Origin: Microstegium vimineum
Taxonomy: Eukaryota; Streptophyta; Magnoliopsida; Poales; Poaceae
Reading direction: 5' to 3'
Length of the DNA: 64,000 nt
Assembly (NCBI GenBank): GCA_022036555.1
Contig: CM039119.1
Location: forward strand, 9,734,001 to 9,798,000
Shown here: piece by piece, positions 1-11,800 of the stretch
Numbering within the stretch: the first letter of the stretch is position 1
Layout of the letters: each line of letters starts with the position of its first letter
Position numbers and translations under genes: made by a program
The notes under the pieces: model-generated
What the model saw: only the letters and a program-made list of their open reading frames with translations
The model's database searches: none
What the model was told of the DNA's origin: nothing

Positions 1-1282
1 TGCAGGCCGGCTGGGGTAGCGCAGCCTCCAGCGTCACAGGATCGGACGACGGGGCCAGACTCAAGCAGAGCGCTGGCGCCCGCGGCCGGGTGACAGGGTC
101 GAGCTCCTGACCAACCCTTGCCATGCCAAAAACCCGGCCAGCAAGCCCTGCCGAGTGAGCTGCCGGCGCAACTGGGCAGGACAGCGAACCCACCATAAGC
201 TCCTGAGGCTCCGGCCTGCAATTGCGGCCCCGGAAGCCAGCACCACGCCCGAGGGCCGGGTCATCGGGGCCACCGAACGTTTTAGTCACCGGCCTTCCAC
301 CGCCACAGCCCGAGCCGCCAAAGCCAGGCTCCGGTTGTTAGGATAGGAAAGCTTCGGCCTATTGTATTCTTGTTGTACACTACAATCTAGTTTCCTTTTT
401 TGTTGGTCAACAAGTTGTACATGCCACGCCAGGGGCTTTTCCTGGCTATATAAACACAGAGCCGTGATCCCGAGAGGCATCACGTTAGACCCATCTTGAC
501 AAAGACGATCACGCAGCAGTGGAAGGAGTCGCCGGCGCAGCGGGTCTCCCCTCTCCATGCCCACCTCACAGAAGTGAGACGCCAAGGACCCTCACCCCAC
601 TCCCCAAAGCTTCACTCCTCTGGACATAGACCCGACAGTAGTTGTCCAGGTGAATGGTAGGCACGGCAGCACTCCATGCATGACCATGATACTAGTGTGC
701 TCGCTCGCTCTTTTGTCTAACAGCATACTCGTCCATGCATTCAAAACATCCAATTACCAAGATTGATATGAGCGCTGCCCACTCTGCTGTGTAAAGGTTA
801 AAGAATACTAAAAGACCCAGGTCTGTAGATCGAGTGTCACGTGTGTAAACCCACTCGCCGTGCCAACCTACATCCCCGATCGACTTGGCCGGTTCGGGGT
901 TGGTGCCTATATATATCTTATATATTCAAGAAAAGTAAAAGATAAACCTGTGATCCCCACTAATTCTAGATTATTAAACTGATAGGAATGCTATAATATT
1001 TTAACAGGAATTTTCTATTCAGTCGTGGCCTGCATGGCTGCATTATACATTGATGTTGTCTGGCGTATGAGTACTTGAGGCGTATGGCATTCTGAGAACA
1101 GCATTTCACAACTTGCCTAGTCGTGAAACTTTTCCTTGTTTTGCCCTTCATCAAAGAGAAAAGGACCATATATATATATGTACTAAAGATATGTAAGATA
1201 TATAAGGATATATGACACGAGATGATTATTCTGCTTCAGAGTTCAGACAAATCTTTACAACAAATTGAAGACTCAGAGCTTA
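1..1282. other. left-edge repetitive DNA, possible LTR start at 336
   Basis: No gene is supported here. The first 340 bases are GC-rich with short overlapping ORFs on both strands. A TG at 336 begins TGTTAGGATAGG and is followed at 447-454 by TATATAAA and a pyrimidine-rich leader-like stretch, which would fit the 5' part of a Copia-type LTR whose internal region lies left of the window. No second LTR copy is present, so this stays a guess. From about 700 to 1280 the DNA is AT-rich and I recognise nothing in it. Confidence 0.3.
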
Positions 1283-1550
1283 GAGCATTTCGAACAACTC
1301 CTCAAATCCAGTTGGTATTCTTATTATTTTGACAAAAACATAAAAATCTCCTCTCCAACAACTCCTTAAATCCACTTAGTATATTTCCCAACTTGGTAAA
1401 CAACCCCCCGGCGCGCGTAAATCTCCGCGCGCGCGGAGCGAGCTTTGTATCGGCGATTTTTTTTGCGGCGAATTCGGCTGCGACGGCTCCCTCCCACGCG
1501 AGAGACCCCGATCCATCTATTCCCGTCGCGCGTGAAAAAATAAGTGTTAG

Positions 1551-1829
1551 CAACCCAACCGGATTACTAACAGATAACTCGATTTGGAGTAGCACGATAC
1601 AAAGATCTCAGGGAAGAGGGAGATCGGAGCAAAGAGAAGGGTAATTGAGTAGAGACTAGGCTAAGGAGGAAGAAGAACAGTAAGTAAAGGGAAGGTATTC
1701 TGATTTGATAATATGTTTTATGATCCTCTAGTCGCTGCTCGTGCGCTACTTGTAGATGACGTCCAGGAGTCCTCGCCTCGTCCTAGGCCCAGGCCCATAT
1801 GGAGGCCCAACCAAGGGTGATCCCTGACA
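1551..1829 (-). repeat. 3' LTR of the minus-strand retrotransposon
   Basis: This 279-bp sequence is repeated almost base for base at 4492-4770. It follows the polypurine tract when read on the minus strand. Confidence 0.75.
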
Positions 1830-1842
1830 TTCCCCCCTTCTT
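1830..1842 (-). other. polypurine tract
   Basis: Minus-strand AAGAAGGGGGGAA lies directly before the TG of the 3' LTR. This is the expected primer site for plus-strand DNA synthesis. Confidence 0.65.
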
Positions 1843-3464
1843 AAGCTTCGGCTTGCCCCAAGCCGATGGAGACATTTCGGTACGAGCAGGATCTCATGGC
1901 ACCTCGGTATCTGACATCCCTGCATCCTTGTGTCTTGGTTTGTTCCCAACCTGACGCTGATACATTGAATCGTCGGGGTCCCAAGGTGTATGTGAATCTG
2001 AGTCCTTCCTAGCAACATTTTTAATCAATGCATGACCTCTAGCGTACTCATTCATCTGGCAGTGAGCTAAATCAGAGTACAGAACCACTCTTCTCACTGC
2101 CTCCTTGGCAGCTCTATACCCAACTAAACATACCCATGCCGATGGTGGCAATAGTGGTTCCAATTTGACAAACACACCTTGTAGACTTAACTGATGTTGC
2201 AGCTTGAGCACCATGTAGGCAGCAGCTAGATGGACTCTATCAGAATTACCAGCACCACCAATAGAGACTAATAGATGTAGGTGATACCACAGGACCACTG
2301 AACTGCATGCCCAAACATATGAAAGCCAAGAGAATTGCAACAACATGAACATTTCAGATGTATGTCCGTTCAAACATGGGCAAAGTATCCAAGGAGCTAT
2401 AATAAAATATTTGCCAAGCAGACACACCATCTGATCCTTTGGAGGAAACGAGTACTCACAATCAAACTGTCAATAGTAGCTGCATCAATGGCATGCACCC
2501 CACTGAAATCAGAAGATAACTTGTGAAGGACCCATGGCACTCCAATTAGATAACAGTTGCTCTGAATTTGCCCAACAGCCAGTAGTAGTTCCCAGACATA
2601 CTGTAATGAACCACAGTTGATACTGCAGATGCCCTCGACTGAGAACCAGTCGCCTGAAGGAAATGACAACCAAGGAGGCTTTGGCAGGATGTTCCCGGCC
2701 ACAATCAGAGATTTTGTCAATTGCACCAGAACTGCATAACCATCAAAAGATGGCCAAGGGGTTGGTCTTAGTTTGACTCCCACACTCTGGATCTCAATCT
2801 GCAGAGAGAATGAACAAGGTGGAGGCCACGGTGACCACAAGTCCACATCCTTATCCAATACATAGTACATGATTATGCTTTGTTGGTGAATCTGAGGTGG
2901 ACAAAACATCACTGATTCCGACTCAACCATTTCCTGATATTTCTCTCCCTCATGCATAGTGGCAGCGCAATCCAACAATAGAACATCCAACATATGAGCT
3001 GGGAATTGCATGGTGACATACCTGCTGAACGGTCCACCAAACAACTCGTGAGCACTTGTCGACACAGACGAAGACATGTTTGCAGGAGCCACCGTCACGA
3101 CCCGAGCGGACAGCACAGCGCCTTGGTCAGCAACGTGAACTTGGAGCACCACAACAGTCAAAGCAGTACACTGAGAGGTAAACACGGGTGCAGGCTCGCT
3201 TGCTGTCGGAAGATGAGTATGTTGCGGCATTTCATCGAACACCATTTGAGCATGAACGGAGATAGTGGCAGGAACTCCACGGTGGTGCAGCCGACAGGGG
3301 GGACCTTGAGGTAGGTAGGGAGGGAGGCCAGGTCGGCGTCGTCCACGGCACCCGAACGTGCTTCGCATCCTCGAGCATCGGGAGGTGCGTGGCACGGGCC
3401 CTATACTGCGCGGCGACGAGCGCTTGCACGCAGTCGGGATTGGGAGAAGTCGAGGCGGACGCGA

Positions 3465-3735
3465 CAGGGCACGCCGCGGTCGGCAAAGCCAAGGCGGGCG
3501 CGGAGGAGCTCGCCGCGTTCGACGATGCCGAGGCGGACGTGGAGAAGCACGCGGAGGGCCTCGCCACGGTCGACGAAGCCAAGGCGGACGCGGGCAACAG
3601 AGCCAAGGCGGACGCAGAGGAGCTCGACGCAGTTGGCGAAGCCGAGGCGAACGCGAAGGAGCTCGACGCAGTTGGCGAAGCCGAGGCGGGCGCGGAGGAG
3701 CACGCCGCGGCCGGCGAAGCCGATGCGGACGTGGA
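3465..3735. repeat. GC-rich degenerate tandem repeat inside the retrotransposon
   Basis: Units of roughly 33-36 bp built on GAAGCCGAGGCGGACGCGGA and GAGGAGCTCGACGCAGTTGG repeat about seven times. All three minus-strand frames stay open here and give Ser/Ala-, Arg/Pro- or Leu/Arg-rich low-complexity peptides. This explains the many overlapping ORFs, which should not be taken as separate genes. Confidence 0.7.
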
Positions 3736-4491
3736 GCAGAGAGGTTTCCCACGAGGCAGTCGGGGATCTGCACGGTGTCCTGCTAGAACCGCTCCACGAG
3801 AGAGAAGGGCTGCACCTCGATCTGCACCTTCTCGCGCTCGACGTTGAGCTTCCCCTCCGTGGAGGAAGGGCGGAGGAACTCGTCCGCAGCGGCGTCCACG
3901 CAGATGTCGTTCATGTCGCAGATCGCACTCTCTGGGAGCTCGGAGATGAAGGCGGCGGCGGGCGTGGGCGCGAAGGAGTTGGTGAAGGCGAGGCCACTGT
4001 CGATGCGGATCTGGCCGGTGGACTCGAGCCCAGCGAAGACGATGTTCGTGTCGATGGCGGAGGGGGCGAGCTCCGAGGTGTGGGCAGGCCATTCGAACAA
4101 CCCAGTCCAGTTGTCCGGCACCACCTCGGCATCGAGCTGCACCACGGGGATCCGCTTGGGTGCGTCGTCGCGGAGCTCGACAACGACAGGCCGCTGCTCG
4201 TAGACGCGCCCCTCCATGACGCGGGCAGGTTCCTCGAACCATCCGTCCCAGTTGTCCTGCTGCTCCTTCGTCGGTAGAAGGGCGTCGGAGTCGGAGGAGG
4301 CGGTGTCGTGTGAGGGGATCTCGCTGAACAGACCGCCCCAGTTGCCGGCCACGATGAGCTGCATCACGCCAGACTGTTCGAGGTTGCCGACGCGGGGCTC
4401 GACGACGGAGGCGCCCCGCTGCTCCAACGCGGCCCAGCGCCGCTCTGACCGAGCGTCGAGCTCATCGAGCTTCCTCTTGAACTCGATGAAC

Positions 4492-4770
4492 CAACCCAAC
4501 CGGATTACTAACAGATAACTCGATTTGGAGTAGCACGATACAAAGATCTCAGGGAAGAGGGAGATCAGAACAGAGAGAAGGGTAATTGAGTAGAGACTAG
4601 GCTAAGGAGGAAGAAGAACAGTAAGTAAAGAGAAGGTATTCTGATTTGATAATTTGTTTTATGGTCCTCTAGTCGCTGCTCGTGCGCTACTTGTAGATGA
4701 CGTCCAGGAGTCCTCGCCTCGTCCTAGGCCCAGGCCCATATGGAGGCCCAACCAAGGGTGATCCCTGACA
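4492..4770 (-). repeat. 5' LTR of the minus-strand retrotransposon
   Basis: Direct repeat of 1551-1829 with only a few substitutions, which points to a fairly recent insertion. Confidence 0.75.
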
Positions 4771-5284
4771 AAAAGGCCCGGGCGACTCCTCCTCTCCAGC
4801 AGTTTCATCATGGCCTGCAGTTCGGCAGGATGGGACAGACCTGCTCGAGGTTTCAGAATGGGACAGACCAGTAGAGTGCTGAATGGGTAGCCGATCGGCT
4901 TGAAGGGACAGACCTGCTCGCTGCCGGCAGATGCCTACCTGATCGCTGGCTGGCAGAGCAGGTTCAGGCTACACTACACCTCCTGTTGATGCACGAAGGG
5001 ACAGGGCTTTGTTGTCACCATTCGATATGCCGTCATCGGAGCAGGGCTTGATCGCCCGGACGGCGGCTTCGACCAGACGGCGGCGCGCGACACCCTCCCC
5101 CCGCGCGCGATACCCTTCCCCGCGGCGCTTTTTTTTTGATGAGTCCCCCGCGAGATTGACCTGGTGGGCCTCTTTTTTGAAGTTTGCTAAGTTAAAATAC
5201 AAAAGATCGATATTTTTTTTACTTGCCAAATATTTTAGCAACTTGCAACAAGTAAATTTTAAGGAGTTGTTGGAGATGCTCTTA

Positions 5285-5679
5285 GTAAATATAGGTTTGA
5301 CAAACCACTCCACAAAACACACCACAATATGTTCCATTTTGTAGACAAACAAACAATAAACTGGTTGTAATAAATACTGGCACAGGGCATACGAAAGCTT
5401 AGCATGCATGTGTCCTGAATATGGAGAATGAGGTTCCCAGACGTTGTGTAGTGTGATTGTGTGAATAGTGATGATGATGTTGACGTGGAAGCCTTTGGGA
5501 TAGAAAATCTGCATCAAGCAAATTAACGTGGTAGTCTGAAACACTTGTCTGTGTCGTAGACTCGTAGTTGAAGATCCACCTTTTTGTACCGATGATCAAT
5601 GACCTGCCACAGTAAATTAAAGAAAACAAGGAAAAGAAGCGGGGGCCTATTAGTTTAGCCTTCTGTTAGTAAAATGTTA
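5285..5679. other. gene-free flank, possible 3' UTR of the broken NLR
   Basis: No coding frame is supported. On the minus strand a pyrimidine-poor stretch at about 5605 reads TTTACTGTGGCAG then GTCATTGATC, which could be a 3' UTR splice acceptor for the NLR whose coding region ends at 6014. That is inference only. Confidence 0.25.
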
Positions 5680-5941
5680 CTCTCTCCATTTCAAATTGTA
5701 AGTCATTTCAAAAATCTTGGAGGGTTAAAACATTTTAAGTTTAACCAAATATTATAGAGAGAAACATAAAAATTTATGATATTAAATAGGTATAGTATGA
5801 AAATATATAACTAATAAAAAATCTAATGATACTTAGATGATATCAAATATGTTATTATCATATTATATAAATTTAGTTAAAATTTATAAACTTTGACTCT
5901 CTAAGGTTTTTAGAATGACTTACAATTTGAGATGGAGGGAG
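5680..5941. mobile_element. Stowaway-type MITE
   Basis: A 262-bp AT-rich element with terminal inverted repeats: left CTCTCTCCATTTCAAATTGT, right end the complement of CTCCCTCCATCTCAAATTGT. It is flanked by TA at 5678-5679 and TA at 5942-5943. The TIR sequence and TA duplication are those of Tc1/mariner-related Stowaway MITEs of grasses. It lies just downstream of the broken NLR. Confidence 0.88.
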
Positions 5942-5973
5942 TATAATACTGCTTTACATGTGCCAGACAGCAG

Positions 5974-6035
5974 GTTACCTAATCATCTCGGCTAAATAAC
6001 TCGCGAGTATTATTTAGCCGAGATGATTAGGTAAC
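5974..6035. repeat. perfect 26-bp inverted repeat overlapping the NLR stop codon
   Basis: Arms at 5974-5999 and 6010-6035 are exact reverse complements around a 10-base loop (CTCGCGAGTA, itself partly self-complementary). The right arm holds the last codons and TAA stop of the minus-strand NLR frame, so the left arm is an inverted copy of the gene's own 3' end. Confidence 0.9.
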
Positions 6036-7981
6036 TTGGGCCTCCTCGCGATCTCCTTCGTCCCACTGCTGCTAGCCTGTGCAATATCTGACCACTCGAA
6101 AACCACCCTGTCCTGGCCTCCGACTGATAGCATAAATGTAAACCGAAACCACAAAAGTCTCATCTTCAATGCCTTGCAATGTTCCTCTGCTTCTTTTGTC
6201 ATGACGTTGATAGCCGCGTTGATGCACGGGCTGTCTCCTCCGTACCATTGGTTGCATTTGAATGTGAGAGCTCGGAGGCGCATGAGGTGCTTGATACCCA
6301 TATAGTGGTCTGTATTTGGTGGCCACCGTAGAACTGGAACTCGAACGTAAGAAACTTCAGCCTCGGCATAGCTCCTTCCTGGAAGGTAAGCCTTGGCACT
6401 CGGCTGTGAACAGTGAGGGACTCGAGCTTTGCGAACCCTGCACCGCTAATGTCTATCGCCTTTCTGGGGACAGCTTCGAACCTTAGCGTCAGCAACCGTA
6501 GGCAGGGCATCTCCCGCAGTATCTTAAGATCCGGCTCCTCTAGTTTGCAGATCCTGATGTCCAAGGAGGAAATATTGTTAAAGTGCTCTTCGATCCACCG
6601 CGGAATGTTCATGTGCTTCGTGCTGACGATCAGTCCCCATAAATTATCAACAGTTTGAAAGGACAGGATCTCCCCTGCCAGCGATGATATCAGGTCACTA
6701 TTCTTCCATGCTTGGCGGACGCACATGGGCAGTCCCTTCAATTTTTGGAGCTGACCATCTTCAAAAGGTAGTGTGCCAAATTCTGCATCTAGAATCTTCA
6801 GTTTCTTCAGCCCCTTCATTTCCCTTGGTATCTTCCTCACATCTGTCCCCCTCAAAAATAGCTCTTCCAAATGTTGCAGCCTCCCGATATCCCGAGGCAG
6901 CGTTGTGATTGTACTAACACCTACCAAATCTAGAATCCGTAACCGCTGGAGATTCCCGATCTCACGGGGCAGCTCTGTGATCCTTGTATAACGCAGGTTC
7001 AGCGTCTCCAAATGCAGCAGTTCCCCAATGCCCCTAGGTATCCTTGAGAGCTTCCAGTTGAAACTCAGGTCTAGAGTCTTGAGTTCCTTCAGTGTTCCAA
7101 TGATCTCGCAGGCCTGCTCTCTGATCTTTGATCAGAGTCTCTAAATGCTGCAGGTTCCGCATCTCCCTCGGCAGCTCTGCGAGCTCTTTGTTCTCACTCA
7201 CGTCCAGAATCTTCAATTGCCTGAGGTCACCGATCTCAGCAGGCAATAGTCTGATCCTTGTTTTCCTCACCTCCAGTGTCTCCAAATACTGCAGCCTAGC
7301 TATCTCTGCTGGCATCTCAGTAATCCCCTGTCCACCGCCAGACACTAGCAAGTGCCTGAGACGGAGCAGCCCACACATATCCTTGAGATGTTGATTCTCA
7401 AGATCCCCATCCCCAATGTAGTCTTGAGCGTCCAACACTCGCAGGTGTTGCAGATGCTTGTAGGGGACCTTCTTGGCATCTTTAAAAACAACAATGGATC
7501 GGATATGTTGCCAGTCAATTCCTAACAAGAGATCCACTGGATCATTGCTTGGCCAGTCATCGATACATAGCCAACGAACTGGAGAGGATGGAACGCCATC
7601 AGAAGTGAAAATGATGAAATTGTCTTCTCGCAACTTCTGTCTAAGGTAGTTTTGCATCATGGGGTGCACTCTTCGGTCATAGTCTCCAAGAAATCCCCTG
7701 CTAACAAGCTCGTCAAAGTAATCTTTTGCTGCCTCCTCATTACCAACGAAACCTTCAGCAATCCATCGCCTGGCCAAACCACCCCTTTGAAAACAGTAAC
7801 TCTCAGGGTATATGCTGCAGTACAACAAGCAAGTCTTCAACATATGATGAGGAAGATCATTGTAGCCAAGCTCCAAACTCTCTACTAATGGTTCAAACCA
7901 TGGAGTGTTCTGAATACCATTTCTCGTAACTTGTTCAAAAATCCTGACTTGCACACTACGCATACTTAGTACACACTGCTC

Positions 7982-8037
<56 letters not shown>

Positions 8038-8345
8038 CACGCGCCTTTGTCAATGCCGAGATTATACAACCCCCGGCTAACGGCATACCAACACACATTA
8101 ATACAATAGGGTGGTAAAGGTCAAAACCTTCTTTAGCAATAATGTCAAGCTTCATAGTATCCACTTCCTGGGTCATAAAACTAATTTTGTGGACCAAGGC
8201 ATCATAATCTTCACGCCACCTCTCGGTTATAGCATTAACACGACTCGTCGTAACAATTCTGCTGCCCATATTATTATCTAGAAGAGACTTCTTAATGGTT
8301 TCCCATTCTCCATGATGCCGGATGTCGTCAATTATAACCAGGTAC
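6014..8345 (-). pseudogene. NLR last exon: kinase-2 to LRR, two frameshifts
   Basis: The exon opens in frame with YLVIIDDI (kinase-2), then GSRIVTTSR (RNBS-B), GMPLAGG (GLPL equivalent), a polyglutamine run, CLLYCSIYP (RNBS-D), VHPMM where MHD is expected, and leucine-rich repeats of the LETL-x-L-R/LPREIG type. The first frame stops at 7034. The LRR sense continues in a second frame from about 7120 to 6310 (LKELKTLDLS, LHLETLNLRYTR, LRILDLVG) and then in a third from about 6310 to the TAA at 6014 (MGIKHLMRLRALTFKCNQW). Two indels, near 7110-7130 and 6305-6315, therefore break the LRR. Two usually conserved residues are also changed: the Trp after kinase-2 is Arg, and the Asp of MHD is Pro. 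Confidence 0.88.
7982..8037 (-). repeat. in-frame CAA trinucleotide microsatellite (polyglutamine)
   Basis: About 18 TTG/GTT units on the plus strand read as CAA on the minus strand. They give a run of roughly 19-20 glutamines within the NB-ARC ARC1/ARC2 region, between the GLPL-like and RNBS-D motifs. The flanking residues stay in frame. Confidence 0.9.
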
Positions 8346-8823
8346 CTATACAAGTTCAAAAAGAGACAACTGTTTCAGAGTTCTGGTGTACATCTTTTAT
8401 TGGTCAAAGTTAATATACATTGACTCTCCAAGATTGTTGGTTATAATTTGGGATAGAGTACAATATTACTCCGTATAAGATATTTATATCTTGTAAAAAT
8501 ACTGAGTAGAATAGTTTGAGTAAAAACAAAGTCATGATATAAGATGAGTAATAGTCTTTTAGATTATTATAGTCATGTGTCATTTTCTTTAAATTGGGTG
8601 AAGATAATATAGTCGACACATTTGTGCCCTATAAAAAGCGGCTACTAAATAACTTAGACAAATAATATTGTAAGTATCCTTTATGCCTATATTTTGAATC
8701 TATATTATTTCATTTTAACTTTTTTATATTATAATATCGTGTAGTTTCTAGCTCAATTGTTGAATTTAAGACTTATTTTCATGTTATCTACTGACTCCGT
8801 TGTAAATTCTATAAATTTTTTTT
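8346..8823. other. 3' part of the NLR intron, AT-rich
   Basis: This is the intron end next to the acceptor TTGTATAG (minus strand). I see AT-rich sequence and no gene or recognisable element. Confidence 0.5.
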
Positions 8824-11800
8824 GGAGTAAAGTGCAGGATGGGTCCTCAAACTTTTGAGGTACTCCCATCTGAGACATCGAATTAAAAAAAAAATGACCA
8901 TCTGGGTCCATAATCTATTGTCTGTCACACACCAAAGGTCCAAAAGTTGTCACGTCATTGCCCGCGTCTAACGTGGCAATGCCACATAGGTATCTCAGGT
9001 AAGACCATTATATATGCCGGCTGGCATGGGCACGCCCGCGGCGCTCTACGCACGCGACAGGAGGAAAAGGAGGGGCGGGGGCGTTGCTGCAGCCTCAGGT
9101 CAAGCTGTGCGGAGCGGTACGGATCAGCGCGGAGTCAGTGACTGCTGCTGAGAGGAACGGTTGGGGCGCACGCGGCAGCCGTCAGGGCGCCGACCTGAAC
9201 TGCCGAAGCGGTCGCGCGGCGCTCAATCGAAGAATGGAGACGACGGCGCCTGCTCCCGTTCGGTTAGATGAAGAACTAAGAAGAGAGCCGTATGAAGAAC
9301 AGATGAGCGGGGATACACAAGTCTGGAGCCTCTTGCCGCTGCTTCCTCGGCGCGCCGCTGTGTCGTCGATCTCCTCCTCGTTGGCGTTGTGTGCACAGAC
9401 TTGCGCGGCTGCCATCTCCGTCTCGTGAGCACGTATGTGCAAGCACACATGCACCTGCATGCATATAGCTCGACCGTCGACGCACTAGCTCCGACGTCGT
9501 GGCGATGGGTAGATGCCTATATGCCTAGATGGCATGGGCGTCGTCGACCGGCCGCTGATTGGCCTGCCCCTCATTTTTCTTCCTGTCGTACCCCTACTAG
9601 AGTGGTAGACTTCTTCTAATGTTTTTAATTAATAGTAAAACGCTATCACTAGTCATACCATATGGGAATACTCACTAGAAGATATTTAGTAAAAAAAGTT
9701 TGTAGTAAAGTTTGAACATAAAAAACGCTAGGAGAACTACACTTCACTAGAAAAACCACTGCTACAGAATTTATTAACCGCAGCGTCGCTAAAACGGGCT
9801 GGCAGCGGGCGCCAAAGCTGTCCGCTGCGATAGTTCGCCAGCCGCCCAAGGCAGGCCGGCAGACTTGATGCCCGCTGCGGTTAACTATTTACCGCAACGG
9901 GCAACCTAACGCGCCCGCTGCGGTAAATAGCCATTTACCGCAGCGGGCGCATTAAGTTGCCCGCTACGGTAATTCCACAGCTCTTAATAGGGGTTTTTGA
10001 CAGCTTAGATGGTTTCAAATTAAAAACTCATGAATACCAACTATAATAGACTCATCGAGATGAACATTTTATATATATGTTATTTTTTCATTCGAGAAAG
10101 TGTTACGAAAATTTAGTTCAAAAATTACCAATCCCTCTTATATTTTCATAAACTATAAGAGGGATTCAAGATTTTGTGCTAGTGTTTACTGAAAAGTTCT
10201 CAAATGAAAAAAATGCCCTATGTAAAGATTGTAGATATTAATGAGTTTAACAAAAGTCGTATTCAAAAGTTTTTCATCTGAGGTCGTTTAGCCTCTCATT
10301 TTTAAAAAATTGACCAAGTCAATTTTTTATTAAACCAAAAAATATTAACCGCAGCGGGCCTCTTAAAGCGTCCGCTGCGATAAATTGCGATAAATCATTT
10401 ATCGCAGCAGACACTTTAAGAGGCCCGCTGCGGTAAAACGATATACCGCAACGGGCGCCTCATAAGGCCCGACACGACAAATAGCAAGGCCCAAAAGATG
10501 TTGTCATATATATATATGCAGGAGTTAGGGTTATCCCACCACTCCACTCCCTCCCCAGCCGCACAACTCCTCCCCAGCCGAACCGCTCCTCAGCCGCCCT
10601 CTCCACTTCTCTCCTTTCCCCCACTCCTTTCACTTCTCTCCGACAGCCCTCCTCTCGGGAGGCCAGGCGCGGGGCGGCGCTCCCTATCCGAGGCGCACGG
10701 CGGCGCTCCCGAGGCTAGGCACACGGCGGGGCGCGCGATGCGAAGCGCGTGGTGGCGCTCGCGAGGCGGCCGAGGCGATGCGCGAGAGCTCCCCTTCCTC
10801 AGTCGCCCTCCATGGTCCTCTACCGGCGCCCCGCCTCCCTCCCTCCTTTGTAGCGGCCGCCGGCGCCCCCACCTCCCTTCCTCCTTCCATGGAGGCGAGG
10901 ATCCGGTGGAGGCGGGGCTCCTCCTTCCGTGGGGGTAAGGATCCGGCCGGATCCGGCTGGTGGAGGTGCGTCATGGCCGGATCCGGCCGGTGGCGACGGG
11001 ATTCAACGCGGAGAATCAAGGTGTGTCCCTCATCCTCTCTCTCTCCTCTATTAAAATCCTCTATGGTCTCTCCTCTGTTCCTCTTCCTCCCTCCCTGCAG
11101 GTGAGCTCAAGGTGGTCTTCGGTGGCGACGCTCCAGCGAGGGCAGATCCGGCCCCGGCGACTCCAGATCTGGCCTCGGCGACGGTAGCAACGGCATCCAT
11201 GGCCTCTGTAGCGGCGGCGGCGGGCCTACCCGGATCCAGTTGGTGGAGGCGCGGAGGCGGCGGTTCTGCTCGGATGCAGCTACTGGAGGCGCGCGGTGGC
11301 CGAATCTGATCGGTGGCGGCGTGGAGGCAACGTCGAGCTCCCTCGATCCGGCGGCGGCAGCTGCAGTGCAGCAAGCCAGCAACCCTAGATGGGCTTGTCG
11401 GGCCCGTGGATGGGCTCGGTGGGCCTATCTAGGGTTTTTTTTTTGTTTTTTTCAAAATCTTTACCGCAACGAGCACGTTAGGATGCCCACTGCGGTAAAT
11501 GGATATACCGCAGCGGGCCCTTTCGCCCACTGCAGTTAACCGTTTCTTTACCGTAGCGTGGCAGCGCAAGCGGACGCTGCTGCCCGCTACGGTAAATCGG
11601 TTTTGACCGCTGCGGTAAAGATTTGTATAGTAGTGAACTTTTAGATTTTGGTAGTGCACGCGCATGCAGAGTGCCACGGCGTGCCCACGCCGGCCAGCAT
11701 AATAGCATGACCTAGAAGCTGCCTATGTGGCATATTGGCATGGCCACATCAGTTGCTCGCATTGACGTGACATGTTATGGACCGTTGGTGTGCGACGGTA

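Larger units (their letters stand above)
1551..4770 (-). mobile_element. LTR retrotransposon, minus strand, non-autonomous
   Basis: Two near-identical 279-bp direct repeats at 1551-1829 and 4492-4770 are the LTRs. Read on the minus strand, each starts TGTCAGGGATCACC. A polypurine tract AAGAAGGGGGGAA abuts the 3' LTR (1830-1842), fixing the orientation. The internal 2.66 kb carries minus-strand open frames: about 3783-4494, containing three N-W-x-G-(L/W)-F motifs; a long frame across 2397-3773; and a frame at 1894-2430 that ends close to the polypurine tract. No protease, reverse transcriptase or integrase motif is visible, so it must have moved with borrowed enzymes. The open frame runs straight out of the 5' LTR with no recognisable primer-binding site, which suggests loss of the 5' internal end. 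A clean target duplication is not visible. Confidence 0.7.
1283..5281. mobile_element. PIF/Harbinger-type non-autonomous DNA transposon (interrupted)
   Basis: The left end reads GAGCATTTCGAACAACTCCT and the reverse complement of the right end reads GAGCATCTCCAACAACTCCT. They are flanked by TTA at 1280-1282 and TTA at 5282-5284. A 3-bp TTA target duplication with G-rich terminal inverted repeats is the signature of PIF/Harbinger and Tourist-like elements. A second partial copy of the end motif lies at about 1353-1380. Only about 0.26 kb (left) and 0.5 kb (right) belong to this element; the rest is the LTR retrotransposon inside it. No transposase is seen. Confidence 0.65.

Noticed and set aside
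2397..4277. Several long overlapping ORFs rich in Arg, Pro, Ser or Ala on both strands
   Set aside because: They are different frames of the GC-rich tandem repeat inside the LTR retrotransposon; at most one minus-strand frame can be real.
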